This document shows, piece after piece, positions 1 through 6,728 of a stretch of DNA of 15,077 bases (positions within the stretch are counted from its first letter, which is position 1; every line of letters starts with the position of its first letter). Location of the stretch: NCBI GenBank assembly GCA_003499585.1, contig DNSU01000201.1, positions 5,559 through 20,635 on the forward strand, given 5' to 3'. The stretch comes from Cyanobacteria bacterium UBA9579. Its GTDB lineage: Bacteria; Cyanobacteriota; Vampirovibrionia; Gastranaerophilales; UBA9579. A program made the translations under genes and the position numbers. The notes under the pieces are model-generated. The model ran no database searches, was not told the origin of the DNA, and was given only the letters and a program-made list of their open reading frames with translations.

Positions 1-264
1 GCTTTAGCACCACTTGTTTGAACGAAGTGAGTTTGGTGCGTTTTGGGATATAAGCAATAATATAAGTTCCAAGCAGCCGTAAACGGCCGCGGGTTTTCTT
101 TCTTTTGTTGCGGTAAAAGAATGAACAAGTAAGAAAGCGTTAGGATTACAGCACAAGGAAGAGATTCTTCGTTTCACTCAGATGACAGTGCCTTGATTAG
201 TGCTGGTGGGTAAGTAGTTAAATTGTAGTATAGAACTATGTTTAAATCAGATACCCACCCTACT
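1..264 (+). repeat. Left arm of long imperfect inverted repeat (about 265 bp)
   Basis: The sequence aligns almost end to end with the reverse complement of 14742-15026. Shared blocks include GCTTTAGCACCACTTGTTTG at the outer end, GAAGCGTTAGGATTAC-like sequence in the middle and CAGATACCCACCCTACT at the inner end. The inner part contains GGTGGGTA (208-214 region) facing TACCCACC (252-259), so it can fold. The block AGATTCTTCG...ATGACAGTGCC resembles the dispersed 'GTCATTCTGAGCGAAGCGAAGAATCT' type of intergenic repeat found in many bacteria. No ORF of note lies inside it. This copy is shorter than the right one because the central hairpin has decayed. It starts at the first base of the window, so its outer boundary cannot be seen. 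Confidence 0.85.
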
Positions 265-271
265 CTATAGT

Positions 272-335
272 TGGAAAGATTGCCATGCAAGTGAGATTTT
301 AATGATTAGTCATGATTCATGGCTCGTAATGACAA
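272..335. repeat. Short dispersed hairpin repeat (GTCATTRCGAG...GCAATCTTTCC type)
   Basis: Read on the minus strand this runs TGTCATTACGAGCCATG ... CATGGCAATCTTTCC, with GCCATG (282-287) and CATGGC (318-323) as hairpin arms. It resembles the widespread bacterial intergenic repeat that begins GTCATTGCGAG and ends GCAATCTTTCC. It lies between the long left repeat and the first copy of the covarying-arm repeat, within the gene-free stretch 1-427. That stretch holds only repeats and no gene. Confidence 0.45.
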
Positions 336-358
336 TGCATAGATTGGATAGATTCTAG

Positions 359-416
359 GTCACCAAGTAGGGACACACCCGTATGATTTCATCAACGGTT
401 GCAGTCAGCCCATGAC
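359..416 (+). repeat. Covarying-arm intergenic repeat, copy 1
   Basis: The core CCAAGTAGGGACACACCCGT ... TCATCAACGGTTGCAGTCA is shared with copies at 3391-3456 and 6823-6894. The outer arms here are GTCA (359-362) and TGAC (413-416), weaker than in the other two copies. The inner arms are CCCGT and ACGG. It sits 12 bases downstream of the stop of the minus-strand isochorismatase-like gene, in antisense orientation to that gene. This copy has a shorter inner loop than the others. Confidence 0.8.
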
Positions 417-427
417 AAAGTGAAATA

Positions 428-982
428 TTATTTTACTAAACCCTGAATGGCTTTGAATTGAGGATGTTTAGCGTATTTTATTAATTCAAATACAGCCATC
501 TCGGTACAACTGGGAATAGCTCCGTAGTTTATCATTCTGGTTAAGCCATATTTATATTCGGCTTCTTTTCTTGAGGTTATGGCATCTTGAATGAGATAGG
601 TTTCGTATCCTGCTGTAATTAATGAATGAACTGTTTGGTGAACACAAATATGCGATTCCATGCCGCAAACCAGAATTTGCTTACGGTTATGTTTTTCTAT
701 TAAATCGGTAAAGCCGGATTCTAAACAGCAGTTAAAGCTTGTTTTTTCAAAGAATTCAGTATTTTCAGGAAGGTTTTCTTTAATTTCCCTGATTGTAGGC
801 CCCAATCCTTGAGGGTACTGTTCTGAAACAATGACCGGAATGTCAAGAATTTTAACTGCTGCTGCAAGAATAGAAGCGTTTTTAGTAATTCTTTCCTGCT
901 CAAACTGAGCTTTTAAAAGCTTTTCCTGTATATCAACAATTAAAAGAACAGATGTAGTAGTATTTAGTAAATTTGAATTCAT
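428..982 (-). CDS. Isochorismatase-like cysteine hydrolase
   Basis: A 184-residue protein of the isochorismatase/nicotinamidase (cysteine hydrolase) superfamily, usual length for the family. The expected catalytic triad is visible: Asp17 in LLIVDIQEKL, Lys80 in EKTSFNC, and nucleophile Cys113 in CGMESHICVHQT. The cis-peptide region before the Cys also fits. The MESHICV form resembles the ISOC1/YcaC-type branch, whose substrates are mostly unknown, rather than true isochorismatases with a carrier domain. It is the last gene of a three-gene minus-strand operon: its ATG lies only 4 bases after the stop of the upstream TIM-barrel gene, so translational coupling is likely and no strong ribosome-binding site is seen. 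Substrate cannot be named from sequence. Likely cytoplasmic; no signal peptide. Confidence 0.88.
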   Translation of the reverse strand: MNSNLLNTTTSVLLIVDIQEKLLKAQFEQERITKNASILAAAVKILDIPVIVSEQYPQGLGPTIREIKENLPENTEFFEKTSFNCCLESGFTDLIEKHNRKQILVCGMESHICVHQTVHSLITAGYETYLIQDAITSRKEAEYKYGLTRMINYGAIPSCTEMAVFELIKYAKHPQFKAIQGLVK

Positions 983-986
983 GGTT

Positions 987-1784
987 TTATTTCTTGGAAG
1001 AGGAAATTAAACTTAACTGATTTTTGATAAATTCAAAACTTTCCATTGCAGGTTTTTCATTGAAAACTTCTATTACCAGATTAGGACTTAATTTACTGGC
1101 TTTTAGGTGGCTCAGGATTTTCTTAAAGTCTAATGTTCCTGCTAATAGAGAATTATGATCATCAAAATCACCAAAATTATTATGTAAATGCATATGATGC
1201 AGATTTTCTCCAAGGGCATCTATCCAGTCAGACACACTTAAAGATGAATTTATATTCACGTGGCCTGTATCTATACAGGCTTTTAGGTGTTTTGAATTTA
1301 CATGATTTATAGCAGAAGTGATGACTTCTGTAGAATTTTCATAAGTATTTTCCAGAACCGCAGTGATCCCTGCATCTTCGAATCTTTTTATAAAATCCGT
1401 CCAGAAGAGTATCTGATTTTCTACGAATAAATCGTGATATATCTTTGATTTAACCTGACCATTGTATCCTGTATGGAAGACAACAGTTTTAGCATTTAAA
1501 GTTTTTGCTATATTTAAGGATTGGTTATATCTGTAAGTTGTGATATCAGCAACTCTAGAATCTTTGGATATAGGATTAAGATCGAAAAAAGTACCATGGA
1601 GGCTGAGTTTGCCATTAAAACCTTCTAATGCTTCCAGGCATTCTTTTACTTCGGCTTCCAGATTGCCGTCTAAAATTTTCGAATCTGCGAATTTACAGAT
1701 TTCTAGATTTGCACCTAATTCATTTGCTAAATCTACAGTATCTTTTATGCTTTCTCTTACTGAAGAAGATATGTAAATATTCAA
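987..1784 (-). CDS. Sugar phosphate isomerase/epimerase (AP-endonuclease-2-like TIM barrel)
   Basis: A 265-residue protein of the xylose-isomerase-like TIM-barrel superfamily (AP_endonuc_2 family). The metal-ligand pattern is present in order: His63 (SLHG), His104 (VFHTG), Glu145 (VLENT), Asp172 and His175 (CIDTGH), His199 (HMHLHNN), Asp209-His210 (DDHNSLLAGTLDF) and Glu239 (VIEVFN). This family includes endonuclease IV, myo-inosose dehydratases and sugar epimerases. The length (265) and HLHNNFGDFDDH motif favour a small-molecule isomerase or epimerase, but a DNA-repair role cannot be excluded by eye. The start ATG has AGAAGG about 8 bases upstream (around 1794-1799). It is the middle gene of the operon: 24 bases after the ThiF-like gene and 4 bases before the isochorismatase-like gene. 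Confidence 0.85.
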   Translation of the reverse strand: MNIYISSSVRESIKDTVDLANELGANLEICKFADSKILDGNLEAEVKECLEALEGFNGKLSLHGTFFDLNPISKDSRVADITTYRYNQSLNIAKTLNAKTVVFHTGYNGQVKSKIYHDLFVENQILFWTDFIKRFEDAGITAVLENTYENSTEVITSAINHVNSKHLKACIDTGHVNINSSLSVSDWIDALGENLHHMHLHNNFGDFDDHNSLLAGTLDFKKILSHLKASKLSPNLVIEVFNEKPAMESFEFIKNQLSLISSSKK

Positions 1785-1808
1785 TGACCCCTACCTTCTA
1801 GACAGTGT

Positions 1809-2552
1809 TTATTTCACCAATATTTTTTCACACACAGGACAATTTTTGTTTTGTTTAATTGTAATTTTTCGAAGCGAATGTTCCATTCCATCATAACTTA
1901 AAAAACCATTTACTAGAAGCTTTTTGAAGTTAAGTAAAATTTTAACAACTTCCATAGCTTGAATTGAGCCAATAGTGCTGACGGCAGGACTTAACACACC
2001 TTTTGTCTCACTATTTTTTTCAAATTCAGGAAAAAGACAATTTAAACATGCAGTTTTTCCGGGAAGTATAGTCATCACCTGCCCTGAAAATTCTGTTACC
2101 CCGCCGTGAACCAGAATTTTTTTGTTTCTTACGCAGGCTTTATTTAATGTAAACTTTGATTCAAAAGAATCAAAGCAATCGACAATTACATCATATTCTT
2201 TTAAAATTTCATCACAATTATCGAGATTTAATCTAACGTGATAGGTCTTTACATTAATGTCAGGGTTATACTGCCCAATCCAGTCTTTTGCAGAGTTTAC
2301 CTTAGCTTCACCAATTTTTTCAAAACTATGAATAAATTGTCGGTTTAGGTTTGAAATTTCTATGCTATCGTTATCAACAATCCCGATAGTGCCTATGCCA
2401 ACTGATGTCAGGCTGGAAATAACAGTGGATCCAAGTCCCCCCGCACCACATATTAAAACTTTTGAATTCAAAAGTTTTAACTGACCATCGATATCGATGG
2501 CTTTTATAAGAATATTTCGATTATATCTTTTAAGATTATCTTTATTAGGCAT
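1809..2552 (-). CDS. ThiF/MoeB/HesA-family adenylyltransferase (E1-like)
   Basis: A 247-residue E1-like enzyme that would adenylate the C-terminus of a small sulfur-carrier (ThiS/MoaD-like) protein or another carboxylate. Visible: nucleotide-binding GAGGLGS (36-42), Asp60, the SNLNRQF motif (68-73), the VDCFDSF segment (124-130) and two zinc-binding CxxC pairs (Cys169/Cys172 and Cys238/Cys241). The usual cysteine of the CxxxGVLGP segment is replaced: Ser181 occupies its place in NSETKGVLSP. No ThiS/MoaD partner or rhodanese domain is encoded nearby. It is the first gene of the minus-strand operon and is divergent from comB. No good ribosome-binding site is visible before the ATG. Family assignment is firm; pathway (thiamine, molybdopterin or other) is open. 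Confidence 0.88.
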   Translation of the reverse strand: MPNKDNLKRYNRNILIKAIDIDGQLKLLNSKVLICGAGGLGSTVISSLTSVGIGTIGIVDNDSIEISNLNRQFIHSFEKIGEAKVNSAKDWIGQYNPDINVKTYHVRLNLDNCDEILKEYDVIVDCFDSFESKFTLNKACVRNKKILVHGGVTEFSGQVMTILPGKTACLNCLFPEFEKNSETKGVLSPAVSTIGSIQAMEVVKILLNFKKLLVNGFLSYDGMEHSLRKITIKQNKNCPVCEKILVK

Positions 2553-2577
2553 TGTTGCAATGAACTAAATTAACTCT

Positions 2578-2610
2578 TTGTGATATTCTAAATGTCACTA
2601 TTAGAATATC
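2578..2610 (+). promoter_or_regulatory. Putative comB promoter overlapped by a perfect 10-bp inverted repeat
   Basis: GATATTCTAA (2582-2591) and TTAGAATATC (2601-2610) are exact reverse complements separated by 9 bases. They overlie a promoter-like pair: TTGTGA (2578-2583), an 18-base spacer, and TAGAAT (2602-2607). The dyad lies in the 72-bp gap between the divergent E1-like gene and comB, so it could be an operator for either. No regulator gene is adjacent. Confidence 0.5.
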
Positions 2611-2624
2611 ATATCGGGATAGTT

Positions 2625-3383
2625 ATGTATATTGATGTTGTTTTTAATCCTTATGAATTAAGTTCAAGAGGAGATATTTCAGAAAAAAGTGTAATAGTTA
2701 TAGATGTTTTAAGAGCAACATCTACGATAGTTTATGCTTTTTGGGGGTATAGAGTAAATGGAATGGACGGACTTCTCGGATGTTCTAAGATTATTCCCGT
2801 AGAAACAATAGAAGAAGCAAGAAAATTTGCTGGTGAGGAAGTTTTACTGGCAGGAGAAAGAAATTGCCTTAAACCTGAAGGATTTGATCTGGGAAATTCT
2901 CCTTCTGAATATACCCCTGATAAAATACAGGGGAATACCATTATCTTTACTACTACTAATGGAACCAGAGCGTTAAAACTTGCTAAAAATGCAAAATTTG
3001 TTACCACTGGTTCGTTTATAAACGCCACGGCATGCATAGATAAAACTTTTAAAAAGCAAAATGATGTTTTGATCTTATGTGCTGGCAGGTCGAATAAAAC
3101 TACAAAAGAAGATACAGCCTGTGCAGGCTTAATAGCCGGTCAACTTGTTAAGAGGTGTCAGGAAAATGACATGGAAAGCGATCTTTCAGATGCTGCTGAT
3201 ATTGCGATTAAGTTTTTTAATCATTATAAACCTAATATTCAAGAATTATTCAGAACTTCTGAAGCTGGCAGGCATTTAATGGATGTTAATTTAGGTAAAG
3301 ATTTAAAAGATTGCAGCTTAATAGACCTGTTAGCTGTTACCACTGAGTTTAAAAACGGCTACATTACCGGAGAATTTCTATAA
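2625..3383 (+). CDS. comB: ComB-family 2-phosphosulfolactate phosphatase
   Basis: A 252-residue member of the ComB family (Mg-dependent 2-phosphosulfolactate phosphatase, which removes phosphate from (2R)-phospho-3-sulfolactate; part of coenzyme M synthesis in methanogens, with many bacterial homologues of less certain role). Signature blocks: VIDVLRATST (Asp27, Arg30), AGERNCLKPEGFDLGNSPSEY (GER at 77-79), IIFTTTNGTRA (TTNGTRA 110-116), LCAGR (152-155) and EDTACAG (162-168). I place the start at the ATG at 2625. An in-frame ATG at 2592 would add 11 residues not typical of the family and would sit inside the likely promoter and dyad. No ComA or ComC gene is present here, so the physiological product is uncertain. 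Confidence 0.85.
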   Translation: MYIDVVFNPYELSSRGDISEKSVIVIDVLRATSTIVYAFWGYRVNGMDGLLGCSKIIPVETIEEARKFAGEEVLLAGERNCLKPEGFDLGNSPSEYTPDKIQGNTIIFTTTNGTRALKLAKNAKFVTTGSFINATACIDKTFKKQNDVLILCAGRSNKTTKEDTACAGLIAGQLVKRCQENDMESDLSDAADIAIKFFNHYKPNIQELFRTSEAGRHLMDVNLGKDLKDCSLIDLLAVTTEFKNGYITGEFL

Positions 3384-3390
3384 AATATTT

Positions 3391-3456
3391 GGTGGTACCA
3401 AGTAGGGACACATTCGTACAACTCGCAAGCTCATTTACGAATGTAGTCATACCACC
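3391..3456 (+). repeat. Covarying-arm intergenic repeat, copy 2
   Basis: Outer arms GGTGGTA (3391-3397) and TACCACC (3450-3456) pair perfectly over 7 bp. Inner arms ATTCGTA (3412-3418) and TACGAAT (3436-3442) also pair perfectly over 7 bp. The shared core is CCAAGTAGGGACAC on the left and GTAGTCA on the right. Compared with copies 1 and 3, the inner arm CCCGT/ACGG has become TTCGTA/TACGAA, a compensatory change. It begins 7 bases after the comB stop and opens the gene-free stretch 3384-3756. Confidence 0.85.
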
Positions 3457-3464
3457 CAACTTAT

Positions 3465-3511
3465 GTCATCATCTGAAGCTTTGAAACATATGGACCTAAC
3501 TTGTAATTATT
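3465..3511 (+). repeat. Second short dispersed repeat (degenerate copy)
   Basis: GTCATCATCTGAAGC followed by CCTAACTTGTAATTATTAG resembles 6726-6780 (GTCATCCTGAAGC then ACTAACTTATAATTGTTGATG). Both copies lie beside a covarying-arm repeat in the same orientation. The hairpin arms clear at 6729-6780 are not preserved here, so this copy is probably decayed. The remainder of 3512-3676 is AT-rich with no gene seen. Confidence 0.45.
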
Positions 3512-3676
3512 AGTTAACGGTAGCGCACTACTAAATATTTTATATTGGCCTACGGTTTAAATTAATAGATAATAAGAAATAGTTTTCTAAATTTTAAAAG
3601 TATTTTTTCTTTATTTTAGTGAACAAATTGTTGCAATTGTTATTATATGTAAATTTTTTTATGCCTAATTGAATAA

Positions 3677-3710
3677 ATTCATGTAATACAAGGAATAACA
3701 TGAATATAAT
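3677..3710 (+). promoter_or_regulatory. Putative promoter and dyad upstream of the first large pilin gene
   Basis: ATTCATGT (3677-3684) and ACATGAAT (3698-3705) form an 8-bp inverted repeat with a 13-base spacer. It abuts a perfect -10 box TATAAT (3705-3710). The -35 position at 17-bp spacing (TGTAAT, 3682-3687) is poor and lies inside the dyad, as expected of an activator-dependent or repressor-controlled promoter. The pilin start codon is 46 bases downstream. Confidence 0.4.
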
Positions 3711-3756
3711 GTCGTTTTAAAGTTTATTTAATTTAAAGATAAGGAAGAGTGACAAT

Positions 3757-4731
3757 ATGAGAAGGAGTAACTTACGCAGAAAAGCGCAGGGCTATGTCGA
3801 ATATGCAGCTGTTGGAGCAATAGTTTTAGCACTTACGATAATATCTTTTCCACCGTTATTTTTAACGGCATCAAATAATGTAGCTAATACCTCTCCTGAA
3901 GATAAAAATAACGATATATATAAGCAATCAGCATTATTAGGTGTATATGCAGGAGAATTTATTACGGCATTCAGAGTTTTAGAAGAGGATCCTTCTGCAT
4001 CAGGCTGTGTTGAAGAAATAAAAAATGCAATGAGTGTTCTCAGTGGTATTAATACCACTGGTTCTAGCGAACTTTCCAAAGAGTCACTGGTTAAAATAGT
4101 AAGTGCTTTAGGCGATGCAAATCTTTCAGGAAGCTATAATACAAATGCGTCAAGTTTACTAACTTCTACTTGTGGATCCATAGCTGGTGCTGATAGTATT
4201 GAATCTATATTAACAAATGAGTTAATTAAATTGGATTTAATGGAAGCCACTTGCGAAGATGTTTGTACTGTAACTACTACAGCCAATACAATAATGCGTG
4301 ATATGGCTACATTGATAACTAGTGGTTCTGTACCTATGGATGTATTTCTTAATCATCCGGATTCTCCTGTTACTGCAATATCTGGACGTGTACAAGATAT
4401 ATTAACCCAACATTATTATGTAGGTCCTGATACTGAAAAACCTTATGCTACGTATAAAAACGCAATAAACTTGATTGAATATGCTTCTGATCAGGGTTAT
4501 TTCACACCAGAGATGGCTGGTTTGTATGACACATTGGTGGTAAAACTGGAAGATGCAATGAAAATAAAGCTAAAACCACCTTCATATTACAAGTCTATTT
4601 CTCGTCCTGGTTGGGAATCAAAACCCGTATATATTGGCCCGGAAACAGCTTATACACCTCCTTCATCAGATGATGAAGACGATGATAGTTCTGGACCTGT
4701 AGTAGCAGATTTTTATTTCTGTGAAGAATAA
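3757..4731 (+). CDS. Large Flp-type prepilin-like surface protein, paralogue 1
   Basis: A 324-residue protein with a Flp/Tad-type prepilin N-terminus: basic leader with RRKA, then QGYVEY, then a hydrophobic helix (about 17-38). Cleavage after Ala10 would put Glu15 at mature position +5, as in Flp pilins. Known Flp pilins are about 50-80 residues; the roughly 285-residue region that follows is not one I recognise. It has cysteines at 84, 139, 166, 170 and 322, all matched in the paralogue at 4869-5915, and a closely shared segment from CEDVCTVTT to YYVGPDTEKPY (166-230). An acidic stretch (305-310) precedes the C-terminal DFYFCEE. Start is supported by AAGGAAGAG at 3741-3749. Likely membrane-inserted then assembled or displayed at the surface; no prepilin peptidase or Tad secretion genes are in the window. 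Function is inferred from the leader only. Confidence 0.72.
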   Translation: MRRSNLRRKAQGYVEYAAVGAIVLALTIISFPPLFLTASNNVANTSPEDKNNDIYKQSALLGVYAGEFITAFRVLEEDPSASGCVEEIKNAMSVLSGINTTGSSELSKESLVKIVSALGDANLSGSYNTNASSLLTSTCGSIAGADSIESILTNELIKLDLMEATCEDVCTVTTTANTIMRDMATLITSGSVPMDVFLNHPDSPVTAISGRVQDILTQHYYVGPDTEKPYATYKNAINLIEYASDQGYFTPEMAGLYDTLVVKLEDAMKIKLKPPSYYKSISRPGWESKPVYIGPETAYTPPSSDDEDDDSSGPVVADFYFCEE

Positions 4732-4868
4732 AAAACGGCTTAAGAGAATATTAAGGATTAAAACATAATATTTAAAATGATTTTTCAGATATAAAGTAAG
4801 CTTTTCTACTGGGAATAAAATATTAAATGTGTTTAAAGTCTAAATAGAGTATAGAAGGAGTGAGACAA

Positions 4869-5915
4869 TTGAAGAAGTTTAATAAGCCTTATTTTAGAAG
4901 AAAAGCGCAGGGCTATGTCGAGTATTTATCGATATCTTTGATAATTCTAGTTGTTGCAATATTTGCTTTTCCTGATTTATTCAGGACAGTTGCAGATACA
5001 ATAGCCCGTAGCGCTCCAGCATATAGAAATAATTCTGCTCTTAGCTATACTGCAGTACTTGGGCAATATTCCAATGAATTTATTACTGAATATAGAACTA
5101 TGGTAACAGATCCCTCAACAGCAGGTTGTGCAGGAGAGATAACTACTGCATTGGCTGTAATTTCAGGTTCTGGTTCTGATATAGATGCTGCACTTGCTAA
5201 TGATATGAGACTTAAAATGATAAATCTCATAGGAAGTGCTGATGCTACAGGAACTCCTAATGTTACTGCAGCTGATTTGTTAAGTCCTGCCTGTCAGGCA
5301 AATCCAGCTGTTGATAGTGTTGAAACAGTATTGGAACAGCAACTTGTCAATATAGACTTATCAGAAGAGACTTGTTCGGATACAGATGAGGTCTGTACTG
5401 TTACAACCATTGCAAATGCTATAGGTCGTGAAATGGTTACGCTGATAGATTCAGGAACTATATCAAAAGATATTTTCTTAAGCCACACAGATTCCCCTGT
5501 TACTTCAATAGGAATGACTACTGAAGAAATATTGAAAAAATATTATTATGTTGGTCCTGATAGTGATAATCCATATACTAACTATAAAAATATAATTAAT
5601 CTAATTGACCAGGCTGCTGGTGCTGGACAGTTAACAGCAGAGATGGCAGAGGTCTATGATGTACTAAAGTCAAAACTAGGAGATGCAACTGTAGTAACAA
5701 ATGATAAAACTACTACCATAACAGATGAAATTGCTCATCCTGAGTGGGAAGCCGTTCCTTTTGAAATTGTTACTGAGCCAACAACTAATACAACTACTGT
5801 TACAACTACAACTCCTACTACAACAACCACTACTGTTAGTGAGCCCCCGAAACCACCGCCACCACCATTCTATTTCTGTGGACCCCCTGGCGAGTTGAAA
5901 AAGTTTTTAGAATGA
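4869..5915 (+). CDS. Large Flp-type prepilin-like surface protein, paralogue 2
   Basis: A 348-residue paralogue of the preceding gene, probably co-transcribed (137-base gap without a clear terminator). The leader FRRKA precedes QGYVEY, with Glu18 at +5 if cleaved after Ala13, then a hydrophobic helix at about 19-38. Five cysteines (87, 142, 169, 176, 337) match those of paralogue 1. Near the C-terminus a threonine-rich stretch (about 303-324) and a proline run (about 326-333) precede FYFCGPPGELKKFLE; such a linker could be extended, wall-spanning or glycosylated. I place the start at TTG 4869. AGAAGGAG (4853-4860) sits 8 bases upstream, and the segment aligns with the ribosome-binding region of paralogue 1. 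The GTG at 4860 overlaps that Shine-Dalgarno. The protein ends in FYFC plus a tail, versus FYFCEE in paralogue 1. Confidence 0.72.
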   Translation: MKKFNKPYFRRKAQGYVEYLSISLIILVVAIFAFPDLFRTVADTIARSAPAYRNNSALSYTAVLGQYSNEFITEYRTMVTDPSTAGCAGEITTALAVISGSGSDIDAALANDMRLKMINLIGSADATGTPNVTAADLLSPACQANPAVDSVETVLEQQLVNIDLSEETCSDTDEVCTVTTIANAIGREMVTLIDSGTISKDIFLSHTDSPVTSIGMTTEEILKKYYYVGPDSDNPYTNYKNIINLIDQAAGAGQLTAEMAEVYDVLKSKLGDATVVTNDKTTTITDEIAHPEWEAVPFEIVTEPTTNTTTVTTTTPTTTTTTVSEPPKPPPPPFYFCGPPGELKKFLE

Positions 5916-5939
5916 TGATCGGGTTAAAGCAGGATTTAT

Positions 5940-5974
5940 AAAGAAATAAGAGGTTAAAAACCTCTTATTTCTTT
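5940..5974. terminator. Bidirectional hairpin terminator
   Basis: A perfect 16-bp stem (AAAGAAATAAGAGGTT with AACCTCTTATTTCTTT) around an AAA loop. It lies between the convergent pilin-like gene and nuclease gene and overlaps the nuclease stop codon by two bases. T-rich 3' halves exist on both strands, so it can serve both genes, although neither strand has a long pure T-run. Confidence 0.8.
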
Positions 5975-6644
5975 AATCAGATAAACATAGTTTTTTATAC
6001 TGGCAATATTTCTTTAATGGACAGGGATTAGCCTTATCAAAAATTTTTGTTTCTTCTATTTCTTGTATTTTATTCAGGAAAATCCCTTCATATTCTTTTT
6101 CTGCTGAATATATTATTGGAGCAGGATTATCAAGTTTAGGGGTTTTAATATACTGAAAAACTATGTCTTCTTGTTTTAAATCCAGTCCTAAATCCTTATG
6201 TCCATTAAAAAACGCATATAAATAAAGCATGCTTTGAAAATCAGTGTCGGGATTTTCAGGGATATTTTGGCCTGTTTTCCAGTCGGCTATTATGTATTTT
6301 TGTCCATCGTAAAAAATAGCATCAATTCTACCGTTAATCCAGCATTTAGAATCACCGATTCTTGAATTAAAAGCCCATTCAGTAGCTATTACATCGTTTT
6401 TTATTATTGGATGACTTTGTATGGCTTTCCAGTGAGGGGTTATATCTTCATCAATGTTTTTTAAGAGATGATCGATTTTTAACCCCCTTAACTGATAATC
6501 AATAAGGGCATGGACAGACTGTCCGAGTTTATAATTATCGTTGAGTTCAGGCCATTTAAGCTCTTTAATATATTTAAAATAATACCTTTTCCGGCATTTT
6601 TCCCAGGTATTAAATCTATCGTGATTGTAAGTGTTTTTTTCCAT
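5973..6644 (-). CDS. PD-(D/E)XK nuclease with probable Fe-S cluster (Cas4/AddB-nuclease-like)
   Basis: A 223-residue stand-alone nuclease of the PD-(D/E)XK superfamily, RecB/Cas4 branch. Motifs in order: FNTWEKCRKRYYFKYI (Cys17), His45 in GQSVHALID, Glu89, Asp108 in NGRIDAIF, Asp121 and Lys123 in IADWKTG, and the QxxxY motif Gln137-Tyr141. The C-terminus has Cys208, Cys214 and Cys220 spaced C-x5-C-x5-C. With Cys17 this gives the one-plus-three pattern of Fe-S clusters in AddB and Cas4-like nucleases. Start: AAAGGAA just before the ATG. It lies downstream of and co-directional with the two-motor helicase gene (277-base gap holding repeats), which suggests that it supplies the nuclease activity of an AddAB-like machine. 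No cas genes or CRISPR arrays are present, so a Cas4 role is unlikely. Confidence 0.85.
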   Translation of the reverse strand: MEKNTYNHDRFNTWEKCRKRYYFKYIKELKWPELNDNYKLGQSVHALIDYQLRGLKIDHLLKNIDEDITPHWKAIQSHPIIKNDVIATEWAFNSRIGDSKCWINGRIDAIFYDGQKYIIADWKTGQNIPENPDTDFQSMLYLYAFFNGHKDLGLDLKQEDIVFQYIKTPKLDNPAPIIYSAEKEYEGIFLNKIQEIEETKIFDKANPCPLKKYCQYKKLCLSD

Positions 6645-6728
6645 TTCCTTTGCCTTTTAGATTGGTTCTACTGATAATTTTGTGAAATCTTGTTATATGT
6701 AATAAATTGTCAAAGAGCAAACACCGTC

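Noticed and set aside
1540..1776. Plus-strand ORF of 78 codons opposite the TIM-barrel gene, and similar overlapping ORFs (for example 2732-3037, 8825-9007, 9935-10141, 12928-13245)
   Set aside because: Each lies wholly inside a well-supported gene in another frame, lacks a ribosome-binding site and shows no recognisable protein features.
2592..2624. Upstream in-frame ATG as the comB start
   Set aside because: It has no ribosome-binding site, adds 11 residues not typical of ComB, and falls inside the perfect inverted repeat and likely -10 box; ATG 2625 gives a normal N-terminus.
4860..4868. GTG at 4860 as the start of the second pilin-like gene
   Set aside because: It overlaps the Shine-Dalgarno AGAAGGAG; TTG at 4869 has proper spacing and aligns with the start of the paralogue.
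5973..6644. Cas4 assignment for the Fe-S nuclease
   Set aside because: No Cas1/Cas2 or CRISPR array is present; the neighbouring two-motor helicase makes an AddAB-like role more likely.
6709..6714. Perfect TTGACA on the minus strand upstream of the nuclease gene as a promoter
   Set aside because: No acceptable -10 box lies 16-18 bases downstream (TATAAC is only 10 bases away), so I did not annotate it.
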